A program made the position numbers and the translations under genes. The notes under the pieces are model-generated. The model had not been told where the DNA came from. It was given only the letters and a program-made list of their open reading frames with translations, and did not search any database. From RPQJ01 sp963706535 (lineage in GTDB: Bacteria; Pseudomonadota; Gammaproteobacteria; Steroidobacterales; Steroidobacteraceae), in the NCBI GenBank assembly GCA_963706535.1, contig CAVPMU010000010.1, positions 65,498-129,497 of the forward strand: a stretch of 64,000 nucleotides of DNA. Reading direction: 5' to 3'. The number at the start of each line of letters is the position of its first letter. Position 1 is the first letter of the stretch. Shown here piece by piece: positions 62,270 through 64,000 of the stretch.

Positions 62270-62891
62270 CGCGGGCCGAGCGCTGCATCCGCTTACTGGT
62301 GGGCTCTCCACGGATACGCCCGGAGCACTTCCCTGTGAGCTCGCACTCGGCAATCCCTGCCTCGTGACGGTCCGTGGAGAGCCCACCAGCAACCGCACGC
62401 AGCCCCCGCATTAGCTTCACGACGGCGGCGTGACGGCCCACGAAGGACTGTCCGACACCCGAATAGCGCGCTGTACCAGTGGCGTGACGTACCACGCCGC
62501 CAGCCGCCGGACACCGCGCGGCGCAAATGCGGATACGGTCCACGGAGACAACCCGGGACCATCAGTAGTACTGTCGCGGCGTTGAGTCGTATCCGAGTGC
62601 TGGAGTTGTTCCTGCGGACCGTCTCGAGGCACGATGCCGAGAGCGAGGCTACATGGAAGTACTTGCGCCGTGTCCGCAGGAGCAAGCTGCAGCACTCGAG
62701 GACCGGATCCTCACGGCGTGCCCGAAAACCGACGGGCTGCAGCGATCGGGCGGCGTGTCGCGGCTCTGCGCGTTCTCGCCGGGACGAACTGCAGCAGGCC
62801 GATGCTTGGCGGCGGCGGCCGAGGGGCATTGAGGCTTGCCTCTCGGTGCCGGTCAAGTCGATCCCTGAGCTAGTTCGGTTCCTTCAAACTC
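62270..62891. other. Gene-poor stretch with inverted repeats
   Basis: About 620 bases with no credible gene. It holds the inverted repeat at 62296-62389 and a GC-rich stretch up to about 62590. The following bases have weak coding signal, but the only open frame (62582-62923) has an Arg/Ser-rich composition and overlaps the start of the next gene. Confidence 0.4.
62296..62389. repeat. Inverted repeat, 19-base arms
   Basis: CTGGTGGGCTCTCCACGGA (62296-62314) pairs perfectly with 62371-62389 across 56 bases. It may be a terminator-like fold after the HEPN gene, an RNA hairpin or the remnant of a small mobile element. Confidence 0.75.
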
Positions 62892-63221
62892 ATGCCGGGG
62901 TTTCAGTTTGTTGTGCGCTTTGATGCTGATGCAATCACGGTTGTCGCGCCAAATAGCGAGATACAGTCGATCATGTGGAGAGATCTGACTAGTGTCGGAA
63001 TCAGGACAACGGACGACGGCTCCGCCGAGCCTGATGTCTTGTGGGGCCCTCACGCGGGTGGCGAAACAGCAGCCGCTGTCTGTCCGGGTGGCTCAAGCGG
63101 TGAACAAGAGATCATGACTGCAATGCAGTCGCGCCTTCCTGGCTTTGATGACAAACAGATGATCAAAGCAATGGCTTCTACATCAAACGCGAACTTTCTC
63201 GTTTCGGAGCAGAAGCCATGA
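62892..63221 (+). CDS. Small conserved hypothetical protein
   Basis: A 109-residue protein starting MPGFQFVVRFDADAITVVAP. A beta-rich N-terminal part is followed by IRTTDDGSAEPDVLWG and a helix-rich end (LPGFDDKQMIKAMAST, then SNANFLV). It resembles a family of small bacterial proteins whose function is unknown and which are found in accessory regions. Lower GC than the chromosome core. Confidence 0.6.
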   Translation: MPGFQFVVRFDADAITVVAPNSEIQSIMWRDLTSVGIRTTDDGSAEPDVLWGPHAGGETAAAVCPGGSSGEQEIMTAMQSRLPGFDDKQMIKAMASTSNANFLVSEQKP

Positions 63222-63324
63222 TCTGTCCGACAAGCCCATGCACGCGACGTGCGAAGATGCACGCGCGTGATGGGCAACGATACGCATCATCCAAGGACCG
63301 TGCGCCTGCGCGTATGTTATAGAA

Positions 63325-63672
63325 ATGGATCCTTCACTAATTCCTGCTGGCAATTACTGCTATAGCGTTCTTCCGCTGCGAGACGGCGAAGTGCTGGAGA
63401 ACGACATCGAGCGCTTTGGCAAGGGGCTTCGGGAATTCTCATATCATGGTGGATTCAAGGAGGTACTTTGCCCGTACTGGCAACGAACTGATTACGGTAC
63501 AGTGAAGTGCCTCTTTACTGGAGTAGAGGTCAGGGACGTGGAGCGATATTCCTATAATGAAGCCATCGCCCTGCTCACTGCCAGGCTCGGCTCAGACGAA
63601 TTGGCAAGGGACTTCCCGGTAAGTTGGGAATTGCCGGACGAGGAGAAAATCTGCGGCATCAATGAGGACTGA
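63325..63672 (+). CDS. Small hypothetical protein upstream of a nuclease-like gene
   Basis: A 115-residue soluble protein (MDPSLIPAGNYCYSVLPLRD, then CPYWQRTDYGTVKCLFTGVEV). Not recognised. Its 3' end overlaps the start of the next gene by eleven bases, so the two are probably translated together. GC is lower than the core genome. Confidence 0.6.
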   Translation: MDPSLIPAGNYCYSVLPLRDGEVLENDIERFGKGLREFSYHGGFKEVLCPYWQRTDYGTVKCLFTGVEVRDVERYSYNEAIALLTARLGSDELARDFPVSWELPDEEKICGINED

Positions 63673-64000
63673 GGCACAGGATGCCTGGCAACGCACTGAG
63701 ACATTCTTCGTGAGCATCGCCAGAAACAAACCCGACCCAGCGAGGTTCAATCAAGCCGCCGACTTGCCGTACAGGCTCCGCTTGGCCGATTTTGAAATGG
63801 CGATGCAGGATGTCTACGACTTCTTCTTCGACGTTAATCGAGGGCTGCTCGATCGCGGTCTTGCTCGCCTCGACGACATGCTGCGACCGGCCATCATGTC
63901 CGGCCTGCTGTCCGACATGCTGACCTCGAGTCTCGCAAAGCACGCTCGTTCTTTGGTAGTCAACTGCTATTTCAACGGACACCCGGACCTAGTTGTCGGG
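63662..64000 (+). CDS. Probable restriction-type endonuclease, N-terminal part (runs off the window)
   Basis: The 113 codons in the window read MRTEAQDAWQRTETFFVSIA, then a helical stretch ending SSLAKHARSLVVNCYFNGHPDLVVG. The final block SLVVNxYFNGHPDLVV is familiar from a group of predicted restriction-type nucleases, where HPDL is followed by a catalytic ExK motif that here would lie beyond base 64000. The assignment rests on that segment only. It overlaps the gene before it. Confidence 0.5.
   Translation, partial: MRTEAQDAWQRTETFFVSIARNKPDPARFNQAADLPYRLRLADFEMAMQDVYDFFFDVNRGLLDRGLARLDDMLRPAIMSGLLSDMLTSSLAKHARSLVVNCYFNGHPDLVVG

Noticed and set aside
62582..62923. 113-codon open frame
   Set aside because: Arg/Ser-rich shadow-like composition, no ribosome site and overlap with the more credible gene at 62892.
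59274..63300. Integron gene-cassette array
   Set aside because: Small same-strand genes of unknown function suggest it, but no attC-like core and inverse-core sites were found between them and there is no integrase.

Overview
The window is GC-rich chromosomal DNA from what looks like a denitrifying proteobacterium, probably a gammaproteobacterium. The gene set (NirS, quinol-type NO reductase, HemN, MmsA, PhhA, molybdopterin genes), the REP/RAYT elements and the codon use fit that, but no marker here fixes the genus.

Region 1 (1-11.6 kb) is a nitrogen-oxide respiration block, mostly on the minus strand. It holds cytochrome cd1 nitrite reductase with an extra N-terminal cytochrome c domain (cut by the window edge), a Crp/Fnr-type regulator, SirB2 and NnrS membrane proteins, a quinol-dependent NO reductase, a large secreted protein of unknown function and HemN. 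FNR/Dnr-type boxes (TTGAY-N4-RTCAA) lie before nirS, norZ and hemN, so the block reads as one anaerobic regulon. A RAYT transposase with its REP palindromes sits between nirS and the regulator.

Region 2 (11.7-31.9 kb) is mixed: ferredoxin-NADP reductase, TesB, a wrecked pair of cytochrome c genes, a DUF748 protein, an alpha/beta hydrolase lipoprotein, an FAD-linked oxidase and a thioredoxin/DsbD-like membrane protein. It also carries a tightly coupled Anbu operon (circularly permuted ATP-grasp, alpha-E, transglutaminase, Anbu protease) that continues into a class-I glutamine-amidotransferase-like gene. PAP2 and GH31 genes and a cyclic-nucleotide-binding-domain protein follow.

Region 3 (32-49 kb) holds photolyase, HtpX, a CHAD protein, GNAT and an acidic protein, an acyl-CoA dehydrogenase with proB-proA, a molybdopterin operon with a MoaE-MoeB-rhodanese fusion, PhhA and MmsA. 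Two intergenic elements, at about 32.0 kb (+) and 47.2 kb (-), share one architecture: a conserved leader, an rRNA-like boxA sequence, then a cluster of short palindromes. This is the best candidate here for an undescribed element.

Region 4 (49-64 kb) begins at tRNA-Arg(TCG) and looks like an accessory, partly defence-type island of lower and patchier GC. It has a DUF3696 ATPase paired with a frameshifted PIN-like gene, an MFS transporter, and three IS elements with recognisable ends (ISAzo13, IS4 and IS1634 families). The IS1634 element splits a PD-(D/E)XK nuclease gene whose reading frame is restored exactly when the IS and one target copy are removed. A HEPN-like gene and a truncated paralogue of it, RDD and DUF805 membrane proteins, small unknown genes and the start of a probable restriction-type nuclease complete the region.
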